Shown here piece after piece: positions 25,928-35,449 of a stretch of 64,000 bases of DNA. The notes beneath the pieces are model-generated. The model was not told the origin of the DNA and did not search any database. It was given only the letters and a program-made list of their open reading frames with translations. The first letter of the stretch is position 1; every line of letters begins with the position of its first letter. Both the position numbers and the translations under genes were made by a program. The stretch is taken from the NCBI GenBank assembly GCA_027563145.1, contig CP071306.1, positions 1,426,001-1,490,000 on the forward strand, given 5' to 3'. Origin of the DNA: Halocatena halophila (lineage in GTDB: Archaea; Halobacteriota; Halobacteria; Halobacteriales; Haloarculaceae).

Positions 25928-27054
25928 GTGATCACCGCCGTTATGGCCTCTGTGATCCGCTCTGCGTGGTGCTTCTCGATGATCAGCGGCGGGAGCAACC
26001 GCACCACCGACCGGCCGGCCGGGAGCGCAAGCACACCCTCTTCGAGTGCGAGCGTCGGCAACAACCGATTCGCGCCGCGTTTTACCTCGATTCCGATCAT
26101 GAGCCCCTCACCACGAACGTCGCGCACGTCATCGCCAATCGCGTCGACCAACCCCTCCTGGAGCGTCGTGCCGACCTCGGCTGCGTGGTCATCAAGCGCC
26201 TGCTCGGTCAGGACGTCAATCGTGGCGCTCGCAGCTGCACAAACCACGGGCGTTCCGCTGAACGTCGAGCCGTGATTGCCTGGGGCATCCGCAATCCACT
26301 CCCGACAGAGGGTTGCTCCCATCGGGAACCCACTGGCGAGTCCTTTCGCCGTGGTGAGGATGTCCGGAACGACATCGGCCTGCTCGGTCGCCCAGATCGA
26401 TCCGGTGCGACCGAGCCCCGTCTGAATCTCATCAAGGACGAGCGCTGCACCGGTGTCAGTCGTTAGCTCGCGTGCGCGTTCGAGATAGCCGTCCGGCGCA
26501 GGGTTGATGCCGCCTTCACCCTGCACGGGTTCGAGCAACACGGCCGCCGTCTCCTCGTCGATCGCGGCTTCAAGCGCTGCCTCGTCGCCGTACGGAACGA
26601 ACTCGAAGTCTCCGGCCAGCGGTTCGAATGACTGTTTATACTTCTGTTTCCACGTTGCGGCGAGCGCACCGAGCGTCCGCCCGTGGAAACTCCGCTGGGC
26701 AGCGATGATCTTCGAGCGGCCGGTTGCGCTCCGGGCGAACTTGATGGCGGCCTCGTTGGCCTCGGTGCCCGAATTACAGAGCCACACCTTCGAGATATCG
26801 CCCGGTGCGAGCGCCGAAAGCTGTGCGTACAGCCGATCCCGAACGTCCATGGGATAGGACCCCTGCACGTAGGTGAGCGACTGTGCCTGCTCGGTCACTG
26901 CATCGACGACTGCCGGATGACTGTGGCCGATCGGCGTGACAGCGTAGCTTGCGCCAGCGTCGAGATACTCCGTGCCGTCCTCGCCGTAGAGATACGGCCC
27001 CTCGCCGCTGTCGATCCGCAGTGGCTTCTCGTTGAAGACGAATCCAGCCGTCAT
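25924..27054 (-). CDS. argD: [LysW]-aminoadipate/glutamate semialdehyde aminotransferase (ArgD/LysJ)
   Basis: PLP-dependent class III aminotransferase of 376 aa. Motifs: SGTEANEAAIKFAR, RSFHGRTLGALAAT, ALVLDEIQTGLGRTG (Asp holding the PLP ring nitrogen) and TTAKGLASGFPMGA (Schiff-base Lys). Converts the carrier-bound semialdehyde to carrier-bound ornithine. Overlaps argB and argE by four bases each. Confidence 0.93.
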   Translation of the reverse strand: MTAGFVFNEKPLRIDSGEGPYLYGEDGTEYLDAGASYAVTPIGHSHPAVVDAVTEQAQSLTYVQGSYPMDVRDRLYAQLSALAPGDISKVWLCNSGTEANEAAIKFARSATGRSKIIAAQRSFHGRTLGALAATWKQKYKQSFEPLAGDFEFVPYGDEAALEAAIDEETAAVLLEPVQGEGGINPAPDGYLERARELTTDTGAALVLDEIQTGLGRTGSIWATEQADVVPDILTTAKGLASGFPMGATLCREWIADAPGNHGSTFSGTPVVCAAASATIDVLTEQALDDHAAEVGTTLQEGLVDAIGDDVRDVRGEGLMIGIEVKRGANRLLPTLALEEGVLALPAGRSVVRLLPPLIIEKHHAERITEAITAVIT

Positions 27055-27872
27055 ACTGCCTCCGGGAAGATTGTTGTTCCAGTCGCACGCTTCAGCGCAT
27101 CACCGACCGGTGCGTCACTGTTCGCACTCGAAATCGTCGCACTGCGAGCGCCGCCATCCAGCGCCTCGGTCGCGGCCATCACTTTCCGGGTCATGAACCC
27201 CTCGGCGGCCTCGGTGAGCCGTTCGTAGCCGGCTGGCGTTTCGACCGTCTCGATCACCGAGGACGTATCGTCGATATCTTCGAGGACGCCGGGCACGTCG
27301 GTGAGCAAGATGAGCTCACCACCGAGTGCGCCAGCGATCGCTGCAGCCGCACGGTCGGCGTCGGCGTTGACCGCCACGCCGTCATCCGCGAGCATCGGAA
27401 CGGTCACCACCGGCGTGTAGCCATCGTCGAGCAGTGTGGTGAGCAGCGTATCGTTGACCGAGTCGATCCGCCCCGAGTGATCGCCACGGCGAATCTTCTT
27501 TTTCCCGTCTTCGAGCACGCGAACCGCTGACTTTCGCGGTCCGGTCAGCAGTCCGCCATCGACGCCCGAGAGCCCGACTGCATCTACACCGGCGTCGGTG
27601 AGCTCCGTCACCAGCGACGTGTTGAGCTTGCCGGGAAGCACCATCGAAAACACCTCCATCGTCCGCTCGTCGGTGAACCGACCGACGACGCCGGATGGCG
27701 TTTCGACGTACTCCGGGGACTCCCCGAGCGCCTCGAGCGTGTCATCGACCGCGGTGGAGCCACCGTGAACGACGACGATATCGGTTCCGTCCTCGGTGAG
27801 CCCTGCGATATCGGAGAGCGCGCCAGCCGGATCGACCGCCCGCGCACCACCGATTTTCACGACAACCGTCAT
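27051..27872 (-). CDS. argB: [LysW]-glutamate kinase (ArgB/LysZ)
   Basis: Amino-acid kinase family, 273 aa. Motifs: MTVVVKIGGARA at the N-terminus (phosphate-binding Lys and Gly), VVHGGSTAVDD, VPMLADDGVAVNADADRAAAAIA, LLTDVPGVL. Phosphorylates the glutamate attached to the ArgW carrier. Overlaps argC and argD by four bases each. Confidence 0.93.
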   Translation of the reverse strand: MTVVVKIGGARAVDPAGALSDIAGLTEDGTDIVVVHGGSTAVDDTLEALGESPEYVETPSGVVGRFTDERTMEVFSMVLPGKLNTSLVTELTDAGVDAVGLSGVDGGLLTGPRKSAVRVLEDGKKKIRRGDHSGRIDSVNDTLLTTLLDDGYTPVVTVPMLADDGVAVNADADRAAAAIAGALGGELILLTDVPGVLEDIDDTSSVIETVETPAGYERLTEAAEGFMTRKVMAATEALDGGARSATISSANSDAPVGDALKRATGTTIFPEAV

Positions 27873-28906
27873 GGTGCCCCCACGGGGTGAAGCCCCTGGA
27901 ACTGTAATCCTGCACGCTCTTCGAAGCCGAGCGCGATATTCGTCGCGTGGATCGCCTGCCCGGCCGAACCCTTCATCATGTTATCGATCGCGGAAAACAC
28001 CACGATCCGGCCATTCGACGGATCGATTTCAAAGCCAACCTCCGCGATGTTCGTTCCGGCGACAGCCTTTGGCTCCGGATAGCGGTAGACGCCACCACCA
28101 CCGGAAACGAGCCGAACGAATGGCTCATCGTCGTACGCCTCGCGGAAGGCACCCCAGAGATCGCCCGTCGTCACCGGCTCGTCGGGAAAGACGTGACAGG
28201 TCGCGCTTGCACCACGCACCATCTCCACCGCGTGAACGGTGAAGCTGACCGGACCGACAAACTGCTCGATCTCGGCCTCGTGGCGGTGGCCGGTCGGGGC
28301 GTACGGCCTGACAACCCCCGACCGCTCGGGGTGTGATGAGCTTTCCCCACCACCGGCACCGCCCTCCGAAGAGCCGACTTTCACGTCAACGACGATCCGT
28401 TCGTCGTTGCCGAGAATTCCCGCATCGACCAGGGGCTTCAGCCCGAGGATCGTGGCCGTCGCATTACACCCACCCGACGCGATCAGCGACGCACCGGGAA
28501 GTGCTTCGCGCGTCAGTTCGGGGAGTCCGTACACCGACTCAGAGAGCAGTTCCGGCCGACTGTGGCCGTCGTAAAACTGCTCGTACTGTTCCTCGGTGTT
28601 CAGCCGGAAATCAGCGCTCAGATCAACCACCGTGTCCGCAACGTCGCGGAACCGATCGATCCGGTCCATCGAAACGCCGTGTGGTGTCGCCGCGAACAGC
28701 ACATCGACAGATTCGAGCTCGTCGGGCGGGCTAAAGCGCAGCTCCATCCCCCGCAGATTCGGGTGGACGTGGCCAACCGTTTTGCGGCTGTACTGTCGAC
28801 TGGTGGCCTGTGTGAGTGACAGCTCCGGATGGCCGGCGAGTAACCTGCAGAGCTCGCCACCGGTAAAGCCGCTCGCGCCGACGACACTCGCAGTCTGGGC
28901 TGCCAT
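27869..28906 (-). CDS. argC: [LysW]-glutamyl-phosphate reductase (ArgC/LysY)
   Basis: NADPH-dependent semialdehyde dehydrogenase, 345 aa. Motifs: VVGASGFTGGELCRLLAGHP (dinucleotide loop), catalytic Cys in SGGCNATATILGLKPL, and HRHEAEIEQFVG with the conserved His and Glu. Reduces the carrier-bound acyl phosphate. The start abuts argX (shared base at 28906). Confidence 0.93.
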   Translation of the reverse strand: MAAQTASVVGASGFTGGELCRLLAGHPELSLTQATSRQYSRKTVGHVHPNLRGMELRFSPPDELESVDVLFAATPHGVSMDRIDRFRDVADTVVDLSADFRLNTEEQYEQFYDGHSRPELLSESVYGLPELTREALPGASLIASGGCNATATILGLKPLVDAGILGNDERIVVDVKVGSSEGGAGGGESSSHPERSGVVRPYAPTGHRHEAEIEQFVGPVSFTVHAVEMVRGASATCHVFPDEPVTTGDLWGAFREAYDDEPFVRLVSGGGGVYRYPEPKAVAGTNIAEVGFEIDPSNGRIVVFSAIDNMMKGSAGQAIHATNIALGFEERAGLQFQGLHPVGAP

Positions 28907-29769
28907 CAGGCAATCACCTCCGCAGTGACCTGCTGCTCAAGCCAATCGACAACCCTGGCTGGCACGTCAACGTCGGTTGTCTCCGCGAGCGCCTTGAACT
29001 CGACCGTGTGGTTCACCTCGTGGACGGTGTAGTCTCCGTCTGCGGTCTCCATCAGATCGATACCGAGCAACCCACCACCGACCGCGTCGCTCGCCGCGGC
29101 CACTAGCTCACGAGCGCGCTCGTCAGGCTCGAATGTGGCCGTCTCGGCACCCTGTGCCGCGTTGGTCAGCCAGTGGTCCGACGAACGAACCATGCCCGCG
29201 ATCGGCTCGCCGTCCGTGGCGAGCACCCGCACGTCACGGTCTGGCTTTGCAACGAACTCCTGGATGTAGAACACCTTGTGTTCGTAGTGACCAAGCGTTG
29301 CCTTGTGCTCGAGAATCGCTTCGGCCGCCGACCGGGAGTCGATCTTCGCCATCAACCGACCCCAGGAGCCGACAACCGGCTTGAGCACGCAGGGATAGCC
29401 GAACGACTCGATGATCTCGAGTGCGCTCTCTTTTGTAAATGCTACCTCTGTCCGTGGCGTCGGGACGCCCGCCTCAGCGAGGGCGAGGCTGTTTTTGGCC
29501 TTATCGGCACACACAGCCGCAGTCTCGGGACCGTTGACGACCGGAATCCCGTAGCTGTCAATAAACCGACTCGCGTAGATGCTTCGCGACGTGGCCAGAC
29601 ACCGATCAACCACGAGATCACACTCCGAAAGCGGTGGTTCTGGCGTTTCCACGTCGAATCGGAGACTGCGAACATCCAGCTTGACCACATCGTGGTCGCG
29701 GTCACGCAGTTCGTTCAACAGCAGCTTCTCGTCGTGGCGTATCCGTGAGTAGAGCACTCCAATGGTCAT
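28906..29769 (-). CDS. argX: Glutamate-[LysW] ligase (ArgX/LysX)
   Basis: ATP-grasp ligase of 287 aa that joins glutamate to the C-terminal Glu of ArgW. Motifs: GYPCVLKPVVGSWGRLMAK (ATP-grasp lysine and glycine loop), YIQEFVAKPDRDVRV, GIDLMETADGDYTVHEVNHTVEF. The internal ATG at 29769 is used because the upstream extension overlaps argW and lacks homology. In haloarchaea lysine is made by the DAP route, so arginine is the likely product. Confidence 0.92.
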   Translation of the reverse strand: MTIGVLYSRIRHDEKLLLNELRDRDHDVVKLDVRSLRFDVETPEPPLSECDLVVDRCLATSRSIYASRFIDSYGIPVVNGPETAAVCADKAKNSLALAEAGVPTPRTEVAFTKESALEIIESFGYPCVLKPVVGSWGRLMAKIDSRSAAEAILEHKATLGHYEHKVFYIQEFVAKPDRDVRVLATDGEPIAGMVRSSDHWLTNAAQGAETATFEPDERARELVAAASDAVGGGLLGIDLMETADGDYTVHEVNHTVEFKALAETTDVDVPARVVDWLEQQVTAEVIA

Positions 29770-29797
29770 GGATTCTGGTGTGTGCCGGGTCGACACC

Positions 29798-29962
29798 TTA
29801 CTCGCCCCAGTCCTCTTCGAGCTCGGGCGCGGTGTCAAGCGAAACGGGTTCGGTCTCGATGATCTCGAGCTCGCTCCCGCACGTTCCGCAGTCGATGATT
29901 TCGCCGTTCTCTACGTCGTCGTGGAGCTGGACAGTTGCCCCACACTCGATGCATTCTGCCAT
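29798..29962 (-). CDS. argW: LysW-type amino-group carrier protein (ArgW)
   Basis: 54-residue acidic carrier. It has the zinc ribbon C-x2-C (ECIECG) and C-x2-C (DCGTCG), a stretch of acidic residues, and the diagnostic C-terminus EDWGE whose terminal Glu is the attachment site. First gene of the argW-X-C-B-D-E-F unit. Confidence 0.95.
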   Translation of the reverse strand: MAECIECGATVQLHDDVENGEIIDCGTCGSELEIIETEPVSLDTAPELEEDWGE

Positions 29963-29983
29963 GTGACACACAGTCGATTGTCG

Positions 29984-29994
29984 ATTTACTTAAA
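29984..29994 (-). promoter_or_regulatory. TATA box for argW operon
   Basis: Minus-strand TTTAAGTAAAT centred about 27 bases upstream of the argW ATG, so the mRNA is expected to be leaderless or nearly so. Confidence 0.55.
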
Positions 29995-30136
29995 CCCATC
30001 GAACTTATCAGGAAACAAATATATTGCAGACGCTATGCTAACGGTGTGTTAGGGCATATTAGCGCCAGTCTCGAATTGAATATCACGAGTTTGTTATATG
30101 TCCCCGAGGGGGGACGGGATCGGTGGTCGTCGCGGT

Positions 30137-31612
30137 TCAGACATACTGGTGGGTCACCTCTGCGAGCTGTTCGTGGGCACTCACAAGCGATTGATTCCGG
30201 GCTTCGAGTTCGTTTTCGTGCTCGGTCAGTTCGGTCGTGAGCAGTTCGAGTTGGCTGTCGATCGCCGCGGGTGCGGGGCCGCCACGCGAACTCCGATCGG
30301 CGACGCTCTGGCTTGGATCGAGACGTTTCTCGATCGTGTTCTCGCTGCAGTAGGTCTCGAGCGGTTCCTCGAGGATTTCGTCTGCAGCGTCGCGGATGGC
30401 CTCGAGATCGCTCCCGTGCTGGGCCGCCTGAGCGACGATTTCGTGGGCAGTTCTGAATGGGAGACCGCCCATGGCAAGCTGATCAGCCACACCGGTCGCA
30501 GTGGTAAAGCCCTCTCCAGCCGCCGCCTCGAGTGTCTCTACCTGAAATGTGGCCGTGGCGATCGCTCCAGCAGTGACAGTTGTTGCCTCGGTCACCGCAT
30601 CAACGGTGTCCCAGGCGTGGGGCGTCGCGTTCTGGAGATCGATGTTGTACGCCCGTGGGAGTCCCTTCAGCGTGTTCAACAGTCCAGTGACGCCGGCGTG
30701 GGCAATTCCAGCAGTCGATCGCACGAGCTCGATCGAGTCCGGATTTTTCTTCTGTGGCATGATCGAGGATGTCGAGGCATAATCGTCGTCGAGTTCAACG
30801 AAGCCACGATTCGCATAGATGACGAGATCCTCTGCGATGCCCGACAGCGTGGTCGCCAGGCCGGCAAGTGCGGTCGTCGCCTCGAGCAGGAAGTCGCGAC
30901 TCGAGGCCCCGTCCATCGCGTTCTCGACGAGTCCGTCGAATCCAAGGAGTGTGGCCGTCCGCTCGCGATCGATCGGAAACGGCGTCCCACCGAACGCACA
31001 CGATCCGAGCGGCGACTGGTTCGTCCGGTCGAACGCCTCGAAGAGCCGCTCGGTATCGCGCGTAAGCGCGCGTTCGTATGACACTGCCCAGTGGGCAAGC
31101 GTCGTCGGCTGTGCCGGCTGGAGGTGGGTGAACCCACACATGACGGTCTCGCGGTGGTCGGTTGCCACCGCGGCGAACGCTTCGCGGAGCCCGATCGCGG
31201 CGTCGATCGCCTCCAGCAGATCCTCACGCAGCCGGTAGCGAATGCAGGTCGCCACCTCGTCGTTCCGTGAGCGTGCCGTGTGCATCTTTCCACCCTCTGG
31301 TCCGACCTGCTCGATCACCGCGGATTCGATCGCTTCGTGCACGTCTTCACCTCCCTCGAGCGCATCGTGGCCCTCGATGGCGATCGTATCCAGTGCCTGT
31401 AAGATTGTTCCGGCCGCTGTGGCGTCGATGATCTCCGTTTCTGCCAGCATCACCACGTGCGCACGATCGACGGCGATATCCGCTTCAAAGATCCGGGCGT
31501 CGGCCCCCAGTGACGAGAGAAACCCACGGGCAGGTCCGCCACTGAACCGATCACCACGAACGGCGGTGCCGTCGGTGTGGGCTGTCGACTCCGCGCCGGT
31601 GGGGTCAGTCAT
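30137..31612 (-). CDS. argH: Argininosuccinate lyase
   Basis: Final arginine-synthesis step, splitting argininosuccinate to arginine and fumarate. 491 aa with start at 31612 (MTDPTGAEST). Family markers: EGGKMHTARSRNDEVAT, GFTHLQPAQPTTLAHW, and the signature STSSIMPQKKNPDSIEL with the catalytic Ser. It overlaps argG by eight bases. Confidence 0.95.
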   Translation of the reverse strand: MTDPTGAESTAHTDGTAVRGDRFSGGPARGFLSSLGADARIFEADIAVDRAHVVMLAETEIIDATAAGTILQALDTIAIEGHDALEGGEDVHEAIESAVIEQVGPEGGKMHTARSRNDEVATCIRYRLREDLLEAIDAAIGLREAFAAVATDHRETVMCGFTHLQPAQPTTLAHWAVSYERALTRDTERLFEAFDRTNQSPLGSCAFGGTPFPIDRERTATLLGFDGLVENAMDGASSRDFLLEATTALAGLATTLSGIAEDLVIYANRGFVELDDDYASTSSIMPQKKNPDSIELVRSTAGIAHAGVTGLLNTLKGLPRAYNIDLQNATPHAWDTVDAVTEATTVTAGAIATATFQVETLEAAAGEGFTTATGVADQLAMGGLPFRTAHEIVAQAAQHGSDLEAIRDAADEILEEPLETYCSENTIEKRLDPSQSVADRSSRGGPAPAAIDSQLELLTTELTEHENELEARNQSLVSAHEQLAEVTHQYV

Positions 31613-32843
31613 CGTCAGAGTGGGTGGGTGAAACGACTGCGTCCTGATCGTCACTCGCAATCGCCCCGCGTGCGAGGCGGTCCTGATAGCCGTGATATTT
31701 GGCAACGCCGGTGGCGTCTGCCTGTTCGATCCCATCAACGGTCTCGGTGTTGAACGACGCTGCCGACTCGGAGTAGACGGCGTACTCGCTTTCGCGGGCG
31801 ACCGCGCGTGCGTGGCCGCCTTCGAGCTTGACCGTGACAGAACCGGTTACTCGGGTCTGGGTGGTGTCGATGAATCCCTCAAGTGCGTCCACGAGTGGTG
31901 CGGACAACAGCCCCTGGTAGGCGTTTTCTGACCACTCCTGATCGATCGTCGTTTTCGTGGCGCGCTCGTTGGCGGTCAACACCAGCCCTTCGAGTGCCTC
32001 GTGCGCAACGCCGAGCACGGTCGCCGCGGGGTGTTCGTAGTTTTCGCGCACTTTCAGCCCGAGCATGCGATCTTCCATCATGTCGGTCCGACCGATGCCG
32101 TGTGCGCCAGCGAGTTCGTTCAACGTCTCGATCAGCGCAACGGGCTCAATCTGCTCGCCGTCGATGCTCGTCGCGTAGCCGTCTTCGAAGCCGATTTCGA
32201 CGAGTTCGGTCTCGACACCGCCCGGCGAGCTGGTCCACTCATAAATCGACTCCGGTGGCACGTAGCTCGGATCCTCAAGGTCGTCACCCTCGATCGAGCG
32301 ACTCCAGAGGTTCGTGTCGATCGACCAGGCACCCTCATTGCCGCCCTCGACCGGAAGATCGCGTTCGGCAGCGTACTCCATTTCGTACTCGCGGGTGAGT
32401 CCCAGCTCACGGACTGGCGCGATCACGTCGAGTTCGCTGGCCCGCCAGACCGCCTCAAAGCGCAGCTGATCGTTCCCTTTGCCGGTGCAGCCGTGCGCGA
32501 TCGCCGTACAGCCCTCGCGCTGGGCCACTTCGAGGATGGCGTCTGCGATCACTGGCCTGGCAAGCGCCGTTCCAAGCGGGTAGCCCTGGTAGTCCGCGTT
32601 CGCACGCACGGCCGACAGACAGAGCTCTGCGAACTCCTCGCGAGCGTCAACAACGTAATGGTCGAGCCCGAGCGCGTCTGCGGTCTCTCTGGCTTCTGAA
32701 AACTCCTCGTCTGGCTGGCCAACGTCGACGGTAACGCCGATAACCTCGTCGTAATCGTATTCCGATTCGAGCAGCGGCACGCAAACGGTCGTATCGAGCC
32801 CCCCAGAGAAGGCGAGCGCGACAGTTTCTGTGTTTTCTGACAT
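31605..32843 (-). CDS. argG: Argininosuccinate synthase
   Basis: Joins citrulline and aspartate using ATP. 412 aa. N-type ATP pyrophosphatase loop VALAFSGGLDTTVCV; AHGCTGKGNDQLRFE binds citrulline/aspartate; NEGAWSIDTNLWSRSIEG is typical of the family. First gene of the argGH unit, divergent in time and promoter from argW. Confidence 0.95.
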   Translation of the reverse strand: MSENTETVALAFSGGLDTTVCVPLLESEYDYDEVIGVTVDVGQPDEEFSEARETADALGLDHYVVDAREEFAELCLSAVRANADYQGYPLGTALARPVIADAILEVAQREGCTAIAHGCTGKGNDQLRFEAVWRASELDVIAPVRELGLTREYEMEYAAERDLPVEGGNEGAWSIDTNLWSRSIEGDDLEDPSYVPPESIYEWTSSPGGVETELVEIGFEDGYATSIDGEQIEPVALIETLNELAGAHGIGRTDMMEDRMLGLKVRENYEHPAATVLGVAHEALEGLVLTANERATKTTIDQEWSENAYQGLLSAPLVDALEGFIDTTQTRVTGSVTVKLEGGHARAVARESEYAVYSESAASFNTETVDGIEQADATGVAKYHGYQDRLARGAIASDDQDAVVSPTHSDDD

Positions 32844-33060
32844 TATTGCTGTGGTGGAGATGAGACTGACGATGCTCGTCAGTGGTCGATTTCAGTGCAA
32901 ATTCTGTGAGGAAAGTGTAGAGTCGGGCCTAACGGCCCGGTCGTCGTCGTCGGAGAACGAGCGTCGAGAGCCCACGGCTCACGGTGGCGTCGGCGTGAGT
33001 GGTGGGCGCTGTGAGCATGTACTTCCGTCTACTACGAGCGTGCTATTAAACGCTTTTGGC
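32844..33060 (-). promoter_or_regulatory. argGH promoter and structured leader
   Basis: TATA-like TTTAATAGCA on the minus strand at about 33041-33050, about 200 bases upstream of the argG start. The intervening segment holds a perfect ACTGACGA-TGC-TCGTCAGT hairpin (32865-32883) and CGGGCC-TAAC-GGCCCG (32924-32939). A long structured leader is unusual for haloarchaeal mRNAs and could control expression. Confidence 0.4.
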
Positions 33061-33105
33061 CCGGCAACTTTTCTGTGATGTGGGTTTGCGTACCACTCGT
33101 TTTGC

Positions 33106-35292
33106 TCACGGCGTTGGTGGTCCTTCGACCCAGCCATCCATGTCGGTGTAGAAGTTCAGCAGGCCGAATTTGAGCTTCTTCGGTTCGATGTCGATCATTT
33201 CGCGTCGTTCTTCGGTAGGGAAGGTTTCCAAGACGCTGTACTGTGTCATCTCCTTGTAGCCCCGAGCAGTGTATCGTTCGTCAACGAGCAGTCGCGCCCC
33301 GAAATCCTCTGGCGAGCGAACGACGCGGCCGAGCGCCTGGCGCGTTTTCCTGACGGTAGGCACTTCGATGGCATACTCCCAGCCGGCATCGGTATCATCC
33401 TCGCCAAAGGCGTTCTGGTAGGCCACTTGAACGCCGTCCATTCGATCGTCAAGCCGTGGATACGGGACGCCAACCACGACCACGGTTCGGGCGTCGTCCC
33501 CATCGAAGCTGACACCCTCGGTGAGGGTTCCCCAGAGCGAACTGAACAGCACACCGTTGTCGTCGCTGGTAAACGACTGTTTCAGCGTTTCGACGGCCGT
33601 TCCCGGCTCATCACAGTAGCACGTGGCATCAACGTGATCGACGAGTCGGTCGTGATACCGGCGTGCTTCCCGATAGCTCGGGAAAAAGCAGAGGACGTTT
33701 CCGGGCGTGAACTCGATCGCATCCTCCAGAATGCCGCTGAGCAACACCTGGAGCTCGTGTTCGTCACGCCGTCGCGCAAACAGGGCCGGGGTGTCCACGG
33801 CGTACGTCCGACGTCTGTCTTTTGGGAACTGTGGTCCGTATGCTAGCGTCGCCACGTCATCATCAGATTCGAGCCCGAGTACAGCCGCGATCACGTCGAA
33901 CGGACGCAGGGTCGCGCTCATCAGCACGCTCGCGTGGAGCTCCGCAAACAGCGGTTCGGTCACTTCTCTTGGAAGACAGGTGTATAGTTCGGCACGCCCA
34001 TACACCCCCGTGTCGGAGCCATCGTCACGGACGCTCAGCAGTGGGTAGGTTCCCTCAGCACCTCCCTCGAGCAGCCACTCGTCGATGAACGAGGCCGCCT
34101 GGAGGATGCGACACTCCTTTCGCGACTGATTTTCCCCGTTCTTGTAGGCGTCTTCGTACGCCTGATCGAGCGTTTCGCCGAGTTCGACGGCCGCTTCGAG
34201 ATCGGAGTGGATTCCGTTGCCGCTGTAGGTGTCCAGAAACGCAAGCGTTAGCGCATCGCGGCGGTCATCGTTGGCTATTGAGAGGTCGTACCACTCATCG
34301 CCAACGGATTCCGTTTCGCCAAAGCCGAGCGTTTCGTCGTAGGTCTCACGGAGGGCTCGCAGAAAGGCTTCAAGCACGTTTCGGGTGGGCTCGACGCGAG
34401 AGTCTTCGAATTCGGCGAGTTCATTCAGCGCGCTGTCAACAGTATGCTCGGTGAGCGTCCGTGTTGCGTGGTCTCTGGCCGCCGATTCGATGTTGTGGGC
34501 CTCATCGAACACCACCACCACGTCTTCTGGGTCACGACCCAGCCAGCGAAAGAAGTGCTCTCGGATCATCGGATCGAGCACGTGGTGATAGTTACAGATG
34601 ACGAGATCGACGCCTTCGATTCCCTCTTTTAACAGTTCGTAGCCACAGAGGCCAGCCTGTTCGGCGTAGTCGTAGATTTGATCTGGCGTGCGGACATCAT
34701 CGAACAGCCACTCGTAGAACGCATCAGTTTCTTCGGTGAGATTCGCGTAGTATCGCTCACAGATCGTCTGCTCTTCGAGGTGGTCGATCGTCTCCTCAAG
34801 TGCGTCGAGTTCGTCGGCGACCGCGTCCTGTCCGTCGACGACGGCTGGTGCGTTCTCATCGGTGGCTTCTTCGATCAGCACGCGCTGGGTTTCGAGCAGT
34901 TCCTGGCGCTCCTGTTCGGTTTCGGCCAGTTCCCGCGTCGTATCACGGAGTGCCTGACACTCCTCATAGCCCACGTCGATGTGACACATGTCGAGTTTCC
35001 CTCGAAACACGACCGCTCGAATCGGTTCGGCATCCACGATCGCCCTGGCTTCTTCGATGAACTGGCGGGTTTGCTGGTGGACGTTCGTCGTGATGACGAC
35101 GGTTTTGTCGTCGTCTCTGGCCCGTTCCAGTGCGGGGGCCAGGGCAGCCAGCGTTTTGCCGGTTCCACACGCCCCCTCGAACAGCACGTCCGATCCCGAC
35201 GCGATCGCGTCGTCGATCGTTTCCATCGCTTCCAGCTGGTGGTCGTACGGCGTCTCGTATGGAAAGAACCGGAGATACGATGGCGTTGCCAC
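33106..35292 (-). CDS. XPD/Rad3-type iron-sulfur DNA helicase (DinG-like)
   Basis: 728-aa superfamily 2 helicase. Walker A EGACGTGKTLAA (39-50), DEAH in VVVFDEAHNIES, C-terminal QALGRVVRSPEDFG. Between Walker A and DEAH four cysteines (in LDMC, EEC, TIC and GLCGYE) are placed as in the XPD 4Fe-4S domain. Likely a 5'-to-3' DNA repair helicase. Start at the first ATG. Confidence 0.9.
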   Translation of the reverse strand: MATPSYLRFFPYETPYDHQLEAMETIDDAIASGSDVLFEGACGTGKTLAALAPALERARDDDKTVVITTNVHQQTRQFIEEARAIVDAEPIRAVVFRGKLDMCHIDVGYEECQALRDTTRELAETEQERQELLETQRVLIEEATDENAPAVVDGQDAVADELDALEETIDHLEEQTICERYYANLTEETDAFYEWLFDDVRTPDQIYDYAEQAGLCGYELLKEGIEGVDLVICNYHHVLDPMIREHFFRWLGRDPEDVVVVFDEAHNIESAARDHATRTLTEHTVDSALNELAEFEDSRVEPTRNVLEAFLRALRETYDETLGFGETESVGDEWYDLSIANDDRRDALTLAFLDTYSGNGIHSDLEAAVELGETLDQAYEDAYKNGENQSRKECRILQAASFIDEWLLEGGAEGTYPLLSVRDDGSDTGVYGRAELYTCLPREVTEPLFAELHASVLMSATLRPFDVIAAVLGLESDDDVATLAYGPQFPKDRRRTYAVDTPALFARRRDEHELQVLLSGILEDAIEFTPGNVLCFFPSYREARRYHDRLVDHVDATCYCDEPGTAVETLKQSFTSDDNGVLFSSLWGTLTEGVSFDGDDARTVVVVGVPYPRLDDRMDGVQVAYQNAFGEDDTDAGWEYAIEVPTVRKTRQALGRVVRSPEDFGARLLVDERYTARGYKEMTQYSVLETFPTEERREMIDIEPKKLKFGLLNFYTDMDGWVEGPPTP

Positions 35293-35449
35293 GATCCACC
35301 CTTGTTCATTCTGGGTGAAAAACGTTCGCGGTTTTTCTCACCGGTTTCTCGGGGGACAGTGGCTGGCCCGCTCTCACGCGCCGGATGGGTGGATAGCCCG
35401 GTGGCTGATCGGTTGGTTCTCCGAAAAATCGGCCGAAATTTGATCGACG

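Noticed and set aside
30098-31081. 327-codon plus-strand open frame
   Set aside because: Antisense to argH, which is unambiguous.
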